NCBI GenBank assembly: GCA_017856235.1
Contig: JAFMFH010000003.1
Coordinates: 1 to 64,000 of the forward strand
DNA length: 64,000 nt
DNA from: Flavobacteriaceae bacterium
GTDB taxonomy: Bacteria > Bacteroidota > Bacteroidia > Flavobacteriales > Flavobacteriaceae
Direction of reading: 5' to 3'
Positions 18,592 to 28,170 of this stretch are shown here, one piece after another. How positions within the stretch are numbered: position 1 is the stretch's first letter; each line of letters begins with the position of its first letter. Both the position numbers and the translations under genes were made by a program. Below the pieces are notes generated by a model. The model was not told where the DNA came from. It worked only from the letters and a program-made list of their open reading frames with translations, and did not search any database.

Positions 18592-19755
18592 TTAATCTAT
18601 AAGTTTTACTCTTTGAGAATCCTCTACACTATAAGCTCCTTCTAAAACAACTATATCCCCTATATTAAGACCTTGTGTAACTTCAACATCATCTTCACTT
18701 TTATTTCCAAGTGTAATAAATTTTTTAGAAGTTAAATAAACTCCCTCTTTGTTATCTTTAGACATCACGTATACAAAATTTTTACCAAGAGCATCTTCTC
18801 TAACTATTCTAAGTGGAATTACTATTGCATCATCTTTTTTATATATGTTAATTTTGATTTTTGCATCGAGGTTTTGCTTAATTCTATTATCAAAATTTTC
18901 TACAGGTACTTCAATTCTAAATGTTCTACTATTAGGATTTATAAAGTTACCTGTCTGATTAACTGATGATTTATACTCCATATTTAAAAGGGGTATTTGA
19001 ACAATTGCTTCAGTGCCCTCAGTAATAAATGAGATATATTTTTCAGAAACGAAGGACTCAGCATAAATTATGTCAAGATTTACCAGTCTAAGAATTTGAG
19101 AAACACCAGGTATTAAGTTAGATCCAACATTAGAAATAATTTCATCTATTTTTCCATCAAATGGAGCATATATTTTTGTTTTTGAAAGTCTATCTTTCAT
19201 TTGTGCAACCATTTTTTTACTTGCTTCATAATCTGTTTTACTCTTTAAAAATTGAATTTCAGAGCCAATATTATTGTCCCATAATCTTTGTGTTCTTTCA
19301 AAATTCTCTTTAGTAAACTCTGACTGTATAACCATCTGTTCATATTGTTCATTAAGACCAGAATCATTGATTTCTGCCAAAAGCTGTCCTTTTTTTACCT
19401 CTTGACCCTCACTTACAAAAACTTTTTCTAGTGTTCCTTGAAATTCTGAAAGTATTAAAACGTTTTTTCTAGTTTTAAGATTTGCTTGTGCCTCAATGTA
19501 AGTATTAAAATTAGTTTGTTTAATTTCATATTTTGATACAAGCGTAAGCCTTTCATTTTCATCTAAAAATGAGATTCCTTTGTTTATTTCGTTAAGTTCT
19601 ACTGTCATTGTATTCATTGCATCAACATATTCTTTCTTTCGTTTTTTAAGCTCCTCTATATCTCCTGATTCAATTAATGATTCGATTGATGTATTTCTAG
19701 AAGAGTTACATGCACTTATTATTATGATTAGTAAAAGGGTATAAATTTTATTCAT
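18592..19755 (-). CDS. Efflux periplasmic adaptor (membrane fusion) lipoprotein
   Basis: 387 residues. A lipoprotein signal ends at IISAC (Cys16). Then a coiled-coil start, a lipoyl half-domain (ILSEFQGTLEKVFVSEGQEVKKGQLLAEI), an alpha-hairpin, the second lipoyl half (IYAPFDGKIDEIISNVGSNL) and beta-barrel and membrane-proximal domains, ending VVLEGAYSVEDSQRVKL. This is the HlyD/AcrA layout. It links the pump to the TolC-like channel across the periplasm. One base separates it from the pump gene and 2 bp from the outer-membrane factor gene. Confidence 0.93.
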   Translation of the reverse strand: MNKIYTLLLIIIISACNSSRNTSIESLIESGDIEELKKRKKEYVDAMNTMTVELNEINKGISFLDENERLTLVSKYEIKQTNFNTYIEAQANLKTRKNVLILSEFQGTLEKVFVSEGQEVKKGQLLAEINDSGLNEQYEQMVIQSEFTKENFERTQRLWDNNIGSEIQFLKSKTDYEASKKMVAQMKDRLSKTKIYAPFDGKIDEIISNVGSNLIPGVSQILRLVNLDIIYAESFVSEKYISFITEGTEAIVQIPLLNMEYKSSVNQTGNFINPNSRTFRIEVPVENFDNRIKQNLDAKIKINIYKKDDAIVIPLRIVREDALGKNFVYVMSKDNKEGVYLTSKKFITLGNKSEDDVEVTQGLNIGDIVVLEGAYSVEDSQRVKLID

Positions 19756-19757
19756 GA

Positions 19758-21083
19758 TTAATTGTTATATAATGTTTCTAACTCTGTTTTGACTGAGATA
19801 ATCTCTAAAACTGAATTCAAATATTTTTGTTGAGAATCTAATAATTGGAGCTGAGCTTGTCTAAGTTCAAAAGAATTTACTATGCCTTCAAAGAACTTTA
19901 TAGAGTTCTTATCTTCAATAGACATTGATAATCTCATATTCTTTTCATTAACACTAAGAGATTGAATAGCTAGCTGATACTCGTTTAATTTTTGTTGGAC
20001 CTCTGCGCGTTTTTTTTCTTTTTGTTCCTCGAGATTTGTTGCTGCCTTATCCATTGCAATTTTAGCTTTTTGAGATGAGACATTTAATTTATTTGCATTT
20101 GTAAGTGGAAGTTCAAACTTTACTCCAAAAACTGATGATCCAAACCAATTCTGTGTTTTGCTGGTAAAGTCAAATTCATTATTGTATCCTATGTAGGTTC
20201 CACTTATAAATCCAGAAAGTTTTGGGAGTTGCTTTGATTTTTCTAGCTTATACTCTATTCTTTTAGTATCAAATAAATTTTGAGAAATCTTTACGTCAAT
20301 ATTTTTATCAGCATTAAAACCATCTATTGAATTTGAAAAAATAATATTTTCTCGAATAAAATCATCAATTGAGGTTGTAAGCATTAATTCATCTTCAAGA
20401 TTGATGCCTAAAATCAATTTCAATAAATTGAGCTGGTTTTCCTTTGTTTTTTTTGTTTGAAGAAGTGAAAGCTCAGCTTGGGCGAGAGTTATTTTAATCT
20501 GCTCAACATTTTCAACCTCTTCAAATCCATTTTCGTAAAGTTTAGTTACTTCAAATAAATCTCTCTTAAAATTTTCTAAATTATTCTCTAATAATATTAT
20601 TCCCTCGTTAAGAGTCACTACTAGACTGTAAAGCTTTATAATAGACTCTCTTATTTGCAGAAAAGTCTTTTCATAAAAGTTTTCTGAACCAGATAAATAA
20701 ATCTGACTATACTCAAGTCCAACAAGCCATGAACCATCAAAAAGTAGTTGCTCCATTCTAACTGAGCCAATTGCAGATTGCTCAGTTCCAAATTGAATCT
20801 CTGAGAAATCTCCTTTATTGCCCCCAAAAAATTCAGCTGGTATAAGTGATGTTTGGAGTTCAAGGTTATTTAAATAATTTAATTCTAATGAAACATTTGG
20901 TAGTCCAATTGCAATAGTTTTCCACCTTTCCTTAAACGCCATTTGAATCTCTCTTTCAGCATTTTTTAAATTTCTATTATTTTCAATACCGTATTCCACT
21001 GCCTCATCTAAACTTAGACTTAGTATGTCATCTTGAGCAAATACTGTAGAACTAAAAAATATTATTAATAATAATTTTCTCAT
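19758..21083 (-). CDS. TolC-family outer-membrane efflux channel
   Basis: From the ATG at 21083 (MRKLLLIIFFSSTVFAQ, a normal signal peptide) the protein has about 441 residues; an upstream in-frame start at 21107 would add a hydrophilic stretch before the signal and is unlikely. It shows the two-fold repeat of long coiled helices with LSLDEAVEYGIENNRNLKNAEREI at the start, typical of OEP family proteins. It forms the exit duct of the tripartite pump. Its ATG overlaps the TetR stop as ATGA, so the regulator gene is translated first. Confidence 0.92.
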   Translation of the reverse strand: MRKLLLIIFFSSTVFAQDDILSLSLDEAVEYGIENNRNLKNAEREIQMAFKERWKTIAIGLPNVSLELNYLNNLELQTSLIPAEFFGGNKGDFSEIQFGTEQSAIGSVRMEQLLFDGSWLVGLEYSQIYLSGSENFYEKTFLQIRESIIKLYSLVVTLNEGIILLENNLENFKRDLFEVTKLYENGFEEVENVEQIKITLAQAELSLLQTKKTKENQLNLLKLILGINLEDELMLTTSIDDFIRENIIFSNSIDGFNADKNIDVKISQNLFDTKRIEYKLEKSKQLPKLSGFISGTYIGYNNEFDFTSKTQNWFGSSVFGVKFELPLTNANKLNVSSQKAKIAMDKAATNLEEQKEKKRAEVQQKLNEYQLAIQSLSVNEKNMRLSMSIEDKNSIKFFEGIVNSFELRQAQLQLLDSQQKYLNSVLEIISVKTELETLYNN

Positions 21084-21688
21084 TTTTTTATCATTTGAAT
21101 TATCCAAGCTGGAATTAATTTTTTTCTTTTAGTCATCATTATGTTAAAATCCTTTTTAGAAAGATTTTCAATCTTCATAATTATTGGACTACACATAAAT
21201 GGAAAAACAATTATACTTAAAACATTAGTTACAAAATGAATGGGATCAACCTTTATGTAAATACCCTTTTTTACACCCTCTTGATATTGAGCTACAAAGT
21301 TTGACGTCATTATCATTTTTGTTGTAGGCATTTTTAAGAAAGATGTAGGATTATTTTTTAATTCATTTAAAACAAAAGTTGGAAGTAAAGGCTCAGCAAT
21401 AATCATATCGATATATTTTTCAGAACACAGTTTTAGTTTTTGTTCAAGTGAAGTCTTCTCATCATTATAAACTTCAACCATTTTACTGAGAAATTCATAC
21501 AAGGTCTCAAACATTATAATTTCAAATAGCTTTCTTTTACTTCTGAAATAATAATTTAACATTGCAAGGTTAATATCTGATTCTCGAGCAATATCCCTGG
21601 TTGTAGTTGCACTATATCCTTTTTTTAAAAAAAGTGATTTAGCAGCATCCTTAATTTTAATTTCTGTATCGGAATAATTGTTTTTCAC
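21080..21688 (-). CDS. TetR-family transcriptional regulator
   Basis: About 202 residues from a GTG at 21688 (reading KNNYSDTEIKIKDAAKSLF); a GTG at 21724 would add 12 residues with no family similarity. The N-terminal helix-turn-helix is clear: AAKSLFLKKGYSATTTRDIA, then NLAMLNYYFRSKRKLF. The C-terminal ligand domain is variable. It is first gene of the efflux operon and overlaps the TolC-like gene by 4 bp, so it most likely represses its own operon in response to the pumped compound. The operator would lie in the 100 bp toward 21793, but I see no convincing palindrome there. Confidence 0.88.
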   Translation of the reverse strand: MKNNYSDTEIKIKDAAKSLFLKKGYSATTTRDIARESDINLAMLNYYFRSKRKLFEIIMFETLYEFLSKMVEVYNDEKTSLEQKLKLCSEKYIDMIIAEPLLPTFVLNELKNNPTSFLKMPTTKMIMTSNFVAQYQEGVKKGIYIKVDPIHFVTNVLSIIVFPFMCSPIIMKIENLSKKDFNIMMTKRKKLIPAWIIQMIKK

Positions 21689-21792
21689 AATACTAAATTT
21701 GTGCTGCAAAATAAAATTAATCACATGAATTAAACAAATGATTAATAAAAAATTAACAATTAATTAAATAGTATATTTATTGTTTTTAATTA

Positions 21793-22758
21793 ATGAAAAA
21801 TTTAATTACAAATTTTGAAAGTTTTCTAAAGTCAGAATTGATTTATTCTGATCCTACAAATCTTTATCAGCCAGTTAAATACATTCTTGAATCTGGAGGT
21901 AAAAGGTTAAGGCCTCTAATTACAATGAATATCTGTGATATTTTGTCAAATGATTCAATAAAAGCTCTGCCTGCATCTGCTTCTCTTGAGATATTTCACA
22001 ATTTTACTTTGGCCCATGATGATATTATGGATAACTCATTAATGAGAAGAGGTAGAGAAACTCTACACTCTAAATGGAACATAAATACAGGAATTTTATC
22101 AGGAGATGTAATGCTTATAATCTCTTATGAGTTTCTAAAAAAATATGATGATCTGATTTATATAGAATTGTCTAAACAACTTATAGAAACTTCTAGACTT
22201 TTATGTGAGGGGCAGCAATATGATATTGACTTTTCTAGTCAAGATATCGTAGCTGAAGATAAATATTTTAAAATGATTCAAAATAAAACTGCTGAATTAA
22301 TTGCTTGTTCATACAAATTTGGTGGTATTGTTTCAAATACAAAAGATATAAATAAACAAATATTGTATGAAATAGGATTGAATCTTGGAATTGCATTTCA
22401 GTTAGAGGACGATTTACTAGATTGTTTTGGAGATGAAAAAAAATTTGGAAAAAGAATTGGGGGAGATATTATTGAGAAAAAAAAGACATTACTTTACATT
22501 AATACGATTCAAAATTTAAGTAAAAATCAGAGAATAGAATTTGAAAAAACATTTTACTCAGATGAGTTAAATGAAAAGTCAAAGATTAATTTAATTAAAA
22601 ATTTCTATCAAGATTCCGGATCTGTAGATTATCTAAAACAAAAAGTTAAAGAATATTCAGATAAAGCTTCTTATAATATTAGTCAACTAGATTTAGACAC
22701 AGACAAGAAGAATCAAATACTTAATTTCTCAAGAAATCTTTTAGATAGACAGATCTAA
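21793..22758 (+). CDS. Trans-isoprenyl diphosphate synthase, probably GGPP synthase
   Basis: 321 residues with both Asp-rich motifs: DDIMD (Asp76-Asp80, followed by RRG) and DDLLD (Asp206-Asp210), plus GGKRLRP near residue 36. It condenses IPP onto an allylic diphosphate in the cytosol. Phe71 is five residues before the first motif and there is no two-residue insertion in that motif; in the family this pattern limits the product to about C20, so GGPP is favoured over an octaprenyl chain for menaquinone. The convergent neighbour is lycopene cyclase, which fits carotenoid synthesis. Its last 38 bp overlap that gene. Confidence 0.85.
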   Translation: MKNLITNFESFLKSELIYSDPTNLYQPVKYILESGGKRLRPLITMNICDILSNDSIKALPASASLEIFHNFTLAHDDIMDNSLMRRGRETLHSKWNINTGILSGDVMLIISYEFLKKYDDLIYIELSKQLIETSRLLCEGQQYDIDFSSQDIVAEDKYFKMIQNKTAELIACSYKFGGIVSNTKDINKQILYEIGLNLGIAFQLEDDLLDCFGDEKKFGKRIGGDIIEKKKTLLYINTIQNLSKNQRIEFEKTFYSDELNEKSKINLIKNFYQDSGSVDYLKQKVKEYSDKASYNISQLDLDTDKKNQILNFSRNLLDRQI

Positions 22759-23896
22759 CTCTTTTAATTAAAGATTTAACAAAAGTCACAATGTCTACTG
22801 ATATAAAAATTCTAATCTCTTCAAAAATATTAGTTTTTTCACTAAGAAATTTAAATAGTAAAAGTGGGTCATTATTTCTAAAAAGATCAGAAAAAACCCT
22901 ACTTCCTCTTCCTTTTGAATCAACAAGAACATCTAAAAATAACACATCATAATACCAAAATCTATTTTTAAATTTTAGTTTTGATAAAGGCTTATCTTCT
23001 TTAAGAAATTTAAGAATAATCTCAATTTTTTCAATTGAGTTTTTAATAGTATATCCAGTGCTGGGTTTTGTCCAACCACCAGAAGTTCCAATTTTTATAA
23101 AATTGTCAGTATTTGCATTAAAAAAAGGATAACAGGTCATTGGAATCACCCCCTTTTCTATTTCAGTTATTTTATATTTTTTAATACCCTCTAAATCAAG
23201 ATACTTTTTAATCTCTTTTTCATAATCTGAATTCTTCATGATTTCACCCCCAAAAAAAGTATATTCGAAGAGAGCACTTTTTTTAGAAAAAGGTAGTACA
23301 TACATGAACCTAATTTCTTGATGTTGATCAATACTAAAATCCATAAATCTTATTTTTTCTTCATCAAAAAAATCTTCTTGGGTTTCAATTGTCCATCCAA
23401 GAAAGTGCTGCTTTATTAGTGGGTACTTCTTAAATTCAAATTCATCTGGATTATAAATACTTGAAAAAGCTATTGAGCATTGAAAATTTCCTTTATCAGT
23501 TTGAATATAATTTAGACCAGATTCCTTAATAATATCCGTAACAACTGCATTTAAATAAGTAAAATTTGAAGCTCTATCGATCTTTCTTTTCGTAAATGAA
23601 TAGAATTCATCAGATCTAACCATTTTATATTTATATGGTTTAAGACTAAAAGAGTTACTAAATTCCAAGTCTCTAAATTCAGCTTTCCCCCATGATTTAA
23701 AAACTATTTTGTCTAGAATGTTTTTTTGATTATCCCAAAAACTAAATGTTTTATCATTATTAATTTTTTTCTCTTTTTCAATAACTAGAACTCTTTTATT
23801 ATCAAAAAAACTATCGGAAATTAATAAATTGGAAAGAAGGAGACCAGTAGCACCACCACCACAAATTATATAATCATATTTTTCATCAATTTTCAT
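22721..23896 (-). CDS. crtY: Lycopene beta-cyclase
   Basis: 391 residues. N-terminal dinucleotide-binding fold [19 protein letters not shown], then [20 protein letters not shown] and the [17 protein letters not shown] element, all characteristic of CrtY-type cyclases, and [14 protein letters not shown] near residue 270. It is membrane-associated and closes both ends of lycopene to make beta-carotene, the precursor of zeaxanthin and of retinal. No crtB, crtI, crtZ or blh is in this window. The gene converges on the GGPP-synthase-like gene with a 38-bp coding overlap. Confidence 0.92.
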   Translation of the reverse strand: MKIDEKYDYIICGGGATGLLLSNLLISDSFFDNKRVLVIEKEKKINNDKTFSFWDNQKNILDKIVFKSWGKAEFRDLEFSNSFSLKPYKYKMVRSDEFYSFTKRKIDRASNFTYLNAVVTDIIKESGLNYIQTDKGNFQCSIAFSSIYNPDEFEFKKYPLIKQHFLGWTIETQEDFFDEEKIRFMDFSIDQHQEIRFMYVLPFSKKSALFEYTFFGGEIMKNSDYEKEIKKYLDLEGIKKYKITEIEKGVIPMTCYPFFNANTDNFIKIGTSGGWTKPSTGYTIKNSIEKIEIILKFLKEDKPLSKLKFKNRFWYYDVLFLDVLVDSKGRGSRVFSDLFRNNDPLLLFKFLSEKTNIFEEIRIFISVDIVTFVKSLIKRVRSVYLKDFLRN

Positions 23897-23955
23897 TGGT
23901 TATGGTAGGTCTTATATTTATTTTTGTAGATAAATTAAAGAAACAATATACAAAT

Positions 23956-24777
23956 ATGGATCAAATAATTGAATATTTCTCAAACCTAGATCCAGTATTG
24001 GGAGCATTGTATGCAACCTTATTTACCTGGGGTCTAACTGCACTTGGAGCTTCTTTAGTATTTCTTTTTAAATCAATGAGTAGAGCGACTTTGGATGGCA
24101 TGTTAGGTTTCACTGGTGGTGTAATGGTTGCAGCTAGTTTTTGGAGTCTTTTGTCTCCAGCAATTGAAATGAGTGCAGGCGAAGGCTTTATCAAGGTTAT
24201 GCCATCTGCAATTGGATTTGGTTTAGGAGCATTATTCATATTTGCATTTGATAAAATATTACCTCATTTACATATTAATTTTAAACAAGAAGAAGCTGAG
24301 GGTATTAAAACTCCATGGAGAAGGACAACCCTTCTAACTCTTGCGATTACTTTACATAATATACCAGAGGGACTTGCTGTAGGTGTTTTATTTGGTGGGG
24401 TAGCTGCTGGAATTCCTGAAGCATCTGTTGCTGGTGCTGTTGTTCTTGCTTTTGGTATTGGACTTCAGAACTTTCCCGAAGGAATAGCCGTAGCAATGCC
24501 TCTAAGAAGGGCAGGTTTGAGTAAATTTAAAAGCTTCTGGTATGGTCAGCTTTCTGCTATTGTGGAGCCGATAGCTGGAGTTATTGGAGCACTTGCAGTA
24601 ACTTTCTTTACACCTATTTTACCTTATGCATTATCATTTGCAGCAGGAGCTATGATATTTGTTGTAGTTGAAGAGGTCATTCCTGAGACTCAGCTTGATA
24701 AATACACTGATATTGCAACTTTAGGATTTATAGGTGGATTTATAGTAATGATGATCCTTGATGTAGCATTGGGTTAA
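23956..24777 (+). CDS. ZIP-family divalent metal transporter
   Basis: 273 residues from ATG 23956 (MDQIIEYFSNLDPVLG); an open frame runs 60 bp further upstream but lacks family similarity. Eight TM segments are visible. Metal-site motifs are HNIPEGLAVG in TM4 and QNFPEGIAVAMPLRRAG in TM5, plus VEPIAGVIG and VVEEVIPE. The sequence is of the ZupT/GufA group, which imports Zn2+ and other divalent metals down a gradient. Its last 4 bp overlap the stop of convergent thiL. Confidence 0.92.
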   Translation: MDQIIEYFSNLDPVLGALYATLFTWGLTALGASLVFLFKSMSRATLDGMLGFTGGVMVAASFWSLLSPAIEMSAGEGFIKVMPSAIGFGLGALFIFAFDKILPHLHINFKQEEAEGIKTPWRRTTLLTLAITLHNIPEGLAVGVLFGGVAAGIPEASVAGAVVLAFGIGLQNFPEGIAVAMPLRRAGLSKFKSFWYGQLSAIVEPIAGVIGALAVTFFTPILPYALSFAAGAMIFVVVEEVIPETQLDKYTDIATLGFIGGFIVMMILDVALG

Positions 24778-25826
24778 TCTCTATTTCTAAAAGAATCCCA
24801 GCCTGAGCTACTAAGATTTATTTTTTGACCCAAACTAGTGATCATACAATTATCATTTTTTTTATTTAAACATGATCCAATAATTGACAAGAAGTCAGAA
24901 TTTTCAATTTTTTTCTTAAATCTTTTGGGAACAGTAAATAATAATTCATAGTCTTCTCCTCCATTAAGAGCAGCAATTGTTGGACTAATTTTAAACTCAT
25001 CACATACTCTCTTGGTCTCCTCTGAAATAGGTATTTTATCTTCATATATATGAAAAGATAAACCTGAATTATCAGAGAGATGATTAATTTCTGACGAAAG
25101 ACCATCACTTATGTCTATCATTGAGGTTGGATTTATATTTAGTTCTTTTAGATGGTTTATAATATCTAATCTTGCTTCTGGCTTTAGCTGTCTTTCTATA
25201 CAATAACTATAATTAGAAAGATCTGGTTGAGATTTAGGATTAACCTCAAAAACTTTTTTCTCTCTTTCAAGTACTTGGAGTCCCATATATGCAGACCCTA
25301 GGTCACCTGAAACTACAAGTAAATCTTCTTCTTTAAAGCCTTTTCTTAGTGTAAACTTATTACTCTCCGTATTACCAATACATGTAACAGATATCATTAA
25401 TCCTTTATTAGTAGAAGTTGTATCACCACCAATTAAGTCAACTCCATAAAATGAGCATGCAAGTTTTATGCCCTCATACAGTTCCTCTAAAGCATCAATT
25501 TTAAATCTGTTTGAAACAGCAATAGAAACTAATACCTGTGATGGTTTTACATTCATTGAAATTACATCAGAGATATTTACTACAACACTCTTGTAACCAA
25601 GATGTTTTAAAGGAACATAAGATAAATCAAAATGAACACCTTCAACCAAAATATCTTGAGATATTGCTATGTTGGTTTTATCAAAACATAAAATTGCTGC
25701 ATCATCACCAATATCAACTTTTGTAGAATTATTCTTGTTTTTAAAAGATTTTGTTATCCTTTTAATAAGCTCTATTTCACTGATACTTTGAACATCATCT
25801 GAAGTATCTTCTTCTTTATCATCCAT
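24774..25826 (-). CDS. thiL: Thiamine-monophosphate kinase
   Basis: 350 residues. Family signatures: VDIGDDAAIL (metal-binding Asp pair) near residue 37, SQDILVEGVHFDL, VVVNISDVISM, LIGGDTTST and MIDISDGLSSEINHL. It phosphorylates thiamine monophosphate to the cofactor TPP. It is the only thi biosynthetic gene in the window. With a thiamine kinase (possibly the NadR-like protein at 3247) it would complete salvage from imported thiamine; this link is inference. A perfect -7 box ends 4 bp before the ATG, predicting a leaderless mRNA. Confidence 0.95.
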   Translation of the reverse strand: MDDKEEDTSDDVQSISEIELIKRITKSFKNKNNSTKVDIGDDAAILCFDKTNIAISQDILVEGVHFDLSYVPLKHLGYKSVVVNISDVISMNVKPSQVLVSIAVSNRFKIDALEELYEGIKLACSFYGVDLIGGDTTSTNKGLMISVTCIGNTESNKFTLRKGFKEEDLLVVSGDLGSAYMGLQVLEREKKVFEVNPKSQPDLSNYSYCIERQLKPEARLDIINHLKELNINPTSMIDISDGLSSEINHLSDNSGLSFHIYEDKIPISEETKRVCDEFKISPTIAALNGGEDYELLFTVPKRFKKKIENSDFLSIIGSCLNKKNDNCMITSLGQKINLSSSGWDSFRNRD

Positions 25827-25830
25827 AGTT

Positions 25831-25838
25831 CAAAATTA
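25831..25838 (-). promoter_or_regulatory. -7 box of the thiL promoter, next to the start codon
   Basis: The minus strand reads TAATTTTG, a perfect TAnnTTTG match, with only 4 bp between its last base and the thiL ATG. Transcription normally begins a few bases after this box, so the mRNA would start at or very near the A of the ATG. No -33 TTG is seen at standard spacing. Confidence 0.5.
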
Positions 25839-25930
25839 ACTCAAATGAATCATTTATTTTACTTATGAATTATAACATAATTATGGATTTATTAACACTC
25901 AGAAATATTCCATAAACCCTTATTTAATTG

Positions 25931-25938
25931 TATATTTG
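25931..25938 (+). promoter_or_regulatory. -7 box of the suf operon promoter
   Basis: TATATTTG followed by C is a perfect Bacteroidota -7 match, 26 bp before the sufB ATG at 25965. No TTG is at the expected -33 spacing. I found no convincing IscR-like or other operator in the 138-bp region between thiL and sufB. Confidence 0.55.
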
Positions 25939-25964
25939 CAAAAAGTTATCAAGGATTTTTTTTT

Positions 25965-27410
25965 ATGGCGTACACGGAAGAAGAATTAAAAAAACAGCTT
26001 GAAACCAAAGAGTATGAATATGGTTTTTACACAGAGATAGACTCTGAAACATTCCCTGTAGGTTTAAATGAAGAAGTTGTGAAAGCAATTTCAAAGAAAA
26101 AAAATGAACCAAAATGGATGACTGATTGGAGATTAGATGCATACTCAACATGGAAATCTATGGCTGAACCTAACTGGCATAATTTAAAGTATGCAAAGCC
26201 TAACTTTCAAGATATTTCTTATTACTCAGCACCAAAAAAGAAGCCAGATTTAAAATCTCTTGATGAAGTTGACCCTGAGTTATTAAAGACATTTGATAAA
26301 TTAGGTATATCTCTGGATGAACAAAAAAAGCTTAGTGGTGTTGCAATGGATGTTGTTGTTGATTCTGTTTCGGTTGCTACCTCTTTCAAGGATACACTAG
26401 AGCAGAAAGGAATTATATTTTGCTCAATTTCTGAAGCTATTCAAAATCATCCTGAATTAGTAAGAAAATACATTGGTACAGTTGTTCCAAAGAAAGATAA
26501 CTATTATGCTGCATTAAACTCTGCAGTTTTCTCTGACGGCTCTTTTTGTTACATTCCCAAAGGTGTAAAATGCCCTATGGAATTATCAACTTATTTTAGA
26601 ATAAATCAGGCAGGTACTGGACAATTTGAAAGAACACTTGTAATAGCGGATAAATCAAGCTATGTCAGTTATCTTGAGGGTTGCACAGCTCCCTCAAGAG
26701 ATGAAAATCAGCTTCACGCTGCTGTTGTAGAATTAATTGCTTTAGATGATGCTGAGATAAAATATTCAACAGTTCAAAACTGGTTTCCTGGAGATAAAAA
26801 AGGAAAAGGAGGAGTCTATAATTTTGTTACAAAAAGAGGTGTGTGTCATGAAAGGTCAAAAATATCTTGGACTCAAGTTGAAACCGGGTCTGCTGTTACA
26901 TGGAAATACCCATCTTGTATTTTAAAAGGGAATCATTCAATTGGTGAATTCTATTCTATTGCTGTTACAAACAATTTTCAGCAAGCAGATACAGGAACTA
27001 AAATGATACATATTGGCAAAAACACCAAAAGCACAATTATTTCTAAAGGTATTTCTGCTGGAAAATCTCAAAATAGCTATAGAGGACTTGTACAAATATC
27101 ACCCCTTGCTAAAAATGCCAGAAACTTTTCACAGTGTGATTCTTTATTAATGGGAAATGAATGTGGAGCTCACACATTTCCATATATTGAAGTTCAAAAT
27201 AAAACTGCTCAAATTGAGCATGAAGCTACAACTAGTAAAATAGGTGAGGACCAAATATTTTATTGTAATCAAAGGGGAATCGATACAGAAAAAGCTATTG
27301 CATTAATAGTTAATGGCTTTAGCAAAGAAGTTCTAAATAAATTACCCATGGAATTTGCCGTTGAAGCACAAAAATTATTAGAAATCTCTCTTGAGGGATC
27401 AGTCGGATAA
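25965..27410 (+). CDS. sufB: Fe-S cluster scaffold subunit SufB
   Basis: 481 residues, the normal length. The region [27 protein letters not shown] and [15 protein letters not shown] with the C-terminal helix repeat ([14 protein letters not shown]) are SufB hallmarks. SufB forms the SufBC2D scaffold on which Fe-S clusters are built. It is first gene of a sufBCDSE-DUF59 operon; in relatives an A-type carrier gene often precedes sufB, but here the upstream gene is thiL on the other strand. Confidence 0.97.
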   Translation: MAYTEEELKKQLETKEYEYGFYTEIDSETFPVGLNEEVVKAISKKKNEPKWMTDWRLDAYSTWKSMAEPNWHNLKYAKPNFQDISYYSAPKKKPDLKSLDEVDPELLKTFDKLGISLDEQKKLSGVAMDVVVDSVSVATSFKDTLEQKGIIFCSISEAIQNHPELVRKYIGTVVPKKDNYYAALNSAVFSDGSFCYIPKGVKCPMELSTYFRINQAGTGQFERTLVIADKSSYVSYLEGCTAPSRDENQLHAAVVELIALDDAEIKYSTVQNWFPGDKKGKGGVYNFVTKRGVCHERSKISWTQVETGSAVTWKYPSCILKGNHSIGEFYSIAVTNNFQQADTGTKMIHIGKNTKSTIISKGISAGKSQNSYRGLVQISPLAKNARNFSQCDSLLMGNECGAHTFPYIEVQNKTAQIEHEATTSKIGEDQIFYCNQRGIDTEKAIALIVNGFSKEVLNKLPMEFAVEAQKLLEISLEGSVG

Positions 27411-27419
27411 AATTAAGAT

Positions 27420-28169
27420 ATGTTAGAAATAAATAATTTACATTGTAAAATAGAAGGTAGATCAATTTTAAAGGGGATAAACCTGAAAATTAATAAAGGT
27501 GAAATTCATGCAATTATGGGTCCTAACGGTTCTGGTAAAAGCACACTTGCAAATGTTATCTCAGGACACGAAGATTACGAAATCACTAAAGGAAATATTT
27601 TCTTTAAAGGTCAAGAAATTAATGAATTTAGTCCAGAGGAGAGAGCACATGAAGGAGTATTTATGTCATTTCAATATCCTGTAGAGATTCCAGGAGTTAC
27701 GGTAACTAATTTTATAAAAACTGCTATCAATGAATCAAGAAAATCAAAAGGTTTAGACGAAATGCCTTCTAGTGAAATGCTGAAAAAGATTAGAGAAAAG
27801 GCAGCTTTACTTCAAATAGACTCAAACTTTTTATCAAGATCTCTTAATGATGGCTTCTCTGGTGGAGAAAAGAAAAGAAATGAAATTTTTCAAATGGCTA
27901 TGATGGAACCTGAATTAGCTGTTCTTGATGAGACAGATTCTGGTTTAGACATTGATGCTCTTAAGATAGTAGCTAATGGAGTTATTAAGTGCAGTAATGA
28001 AAATAATTCTGTTCTAGTAATTACCCATTATCAAAGGCTACTTGATTACATTGTTCCAGATTTTGTTCATGTAGTGATGGATGGTAAAGTTGTAAAATCT
28101 GGAGACAAAGACCTTGCAAAAAAAATTGAAGAAATAGGATACGATTGGTTAAAAAATGAGAAGTCATAA
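27420..28169 (+). CDS. sufC: Fe-S assembly ATPase SufC
   Basis: 249-residue ABC-type ATPase. Walker A GPNGSGKST at about residue 37, Q-loop at FQYP, signature FSGGEKKRNE near residue 145, Walker B with LAVLDETDSGLD, and switch His in ITHYQR. It is a soluble ATPase that drives conformational change in SufB-SufD rather than membrane transport. It begins 9 bp after sufB. Confidence 0.97.
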   Translation: MLEINNLHCKIEGRSILKGINLKINKGEIHAIMGPNGSGKSTLANVISGHEDYEITKGNIFFKGQEINEFSPEERAHEGVFMSFQYPVEIPGVTVTNFIKTAINESRKSKGLDEMPSSEMLKKIREKAALLQIDSNFLSRSLNDGFSGGEKKRNEIFQMAMMEPELAVLDETDSGLDIDALKIVANGVIKCSNENNSVLVITHYQRLLDYIVPDFVHVVMDGKVVKSGDKDLAKKIEEIGYDWLKNEKS

Positions 28170-28170
28170 C

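Noticed and set aside
23896-23955. Extended N-terminus of the ZIP transporter (20 more residues)
   Set aside because: The extension starts in the crtY start region and lacks family similarity; ATG 23956 gives the normal N-terminus.
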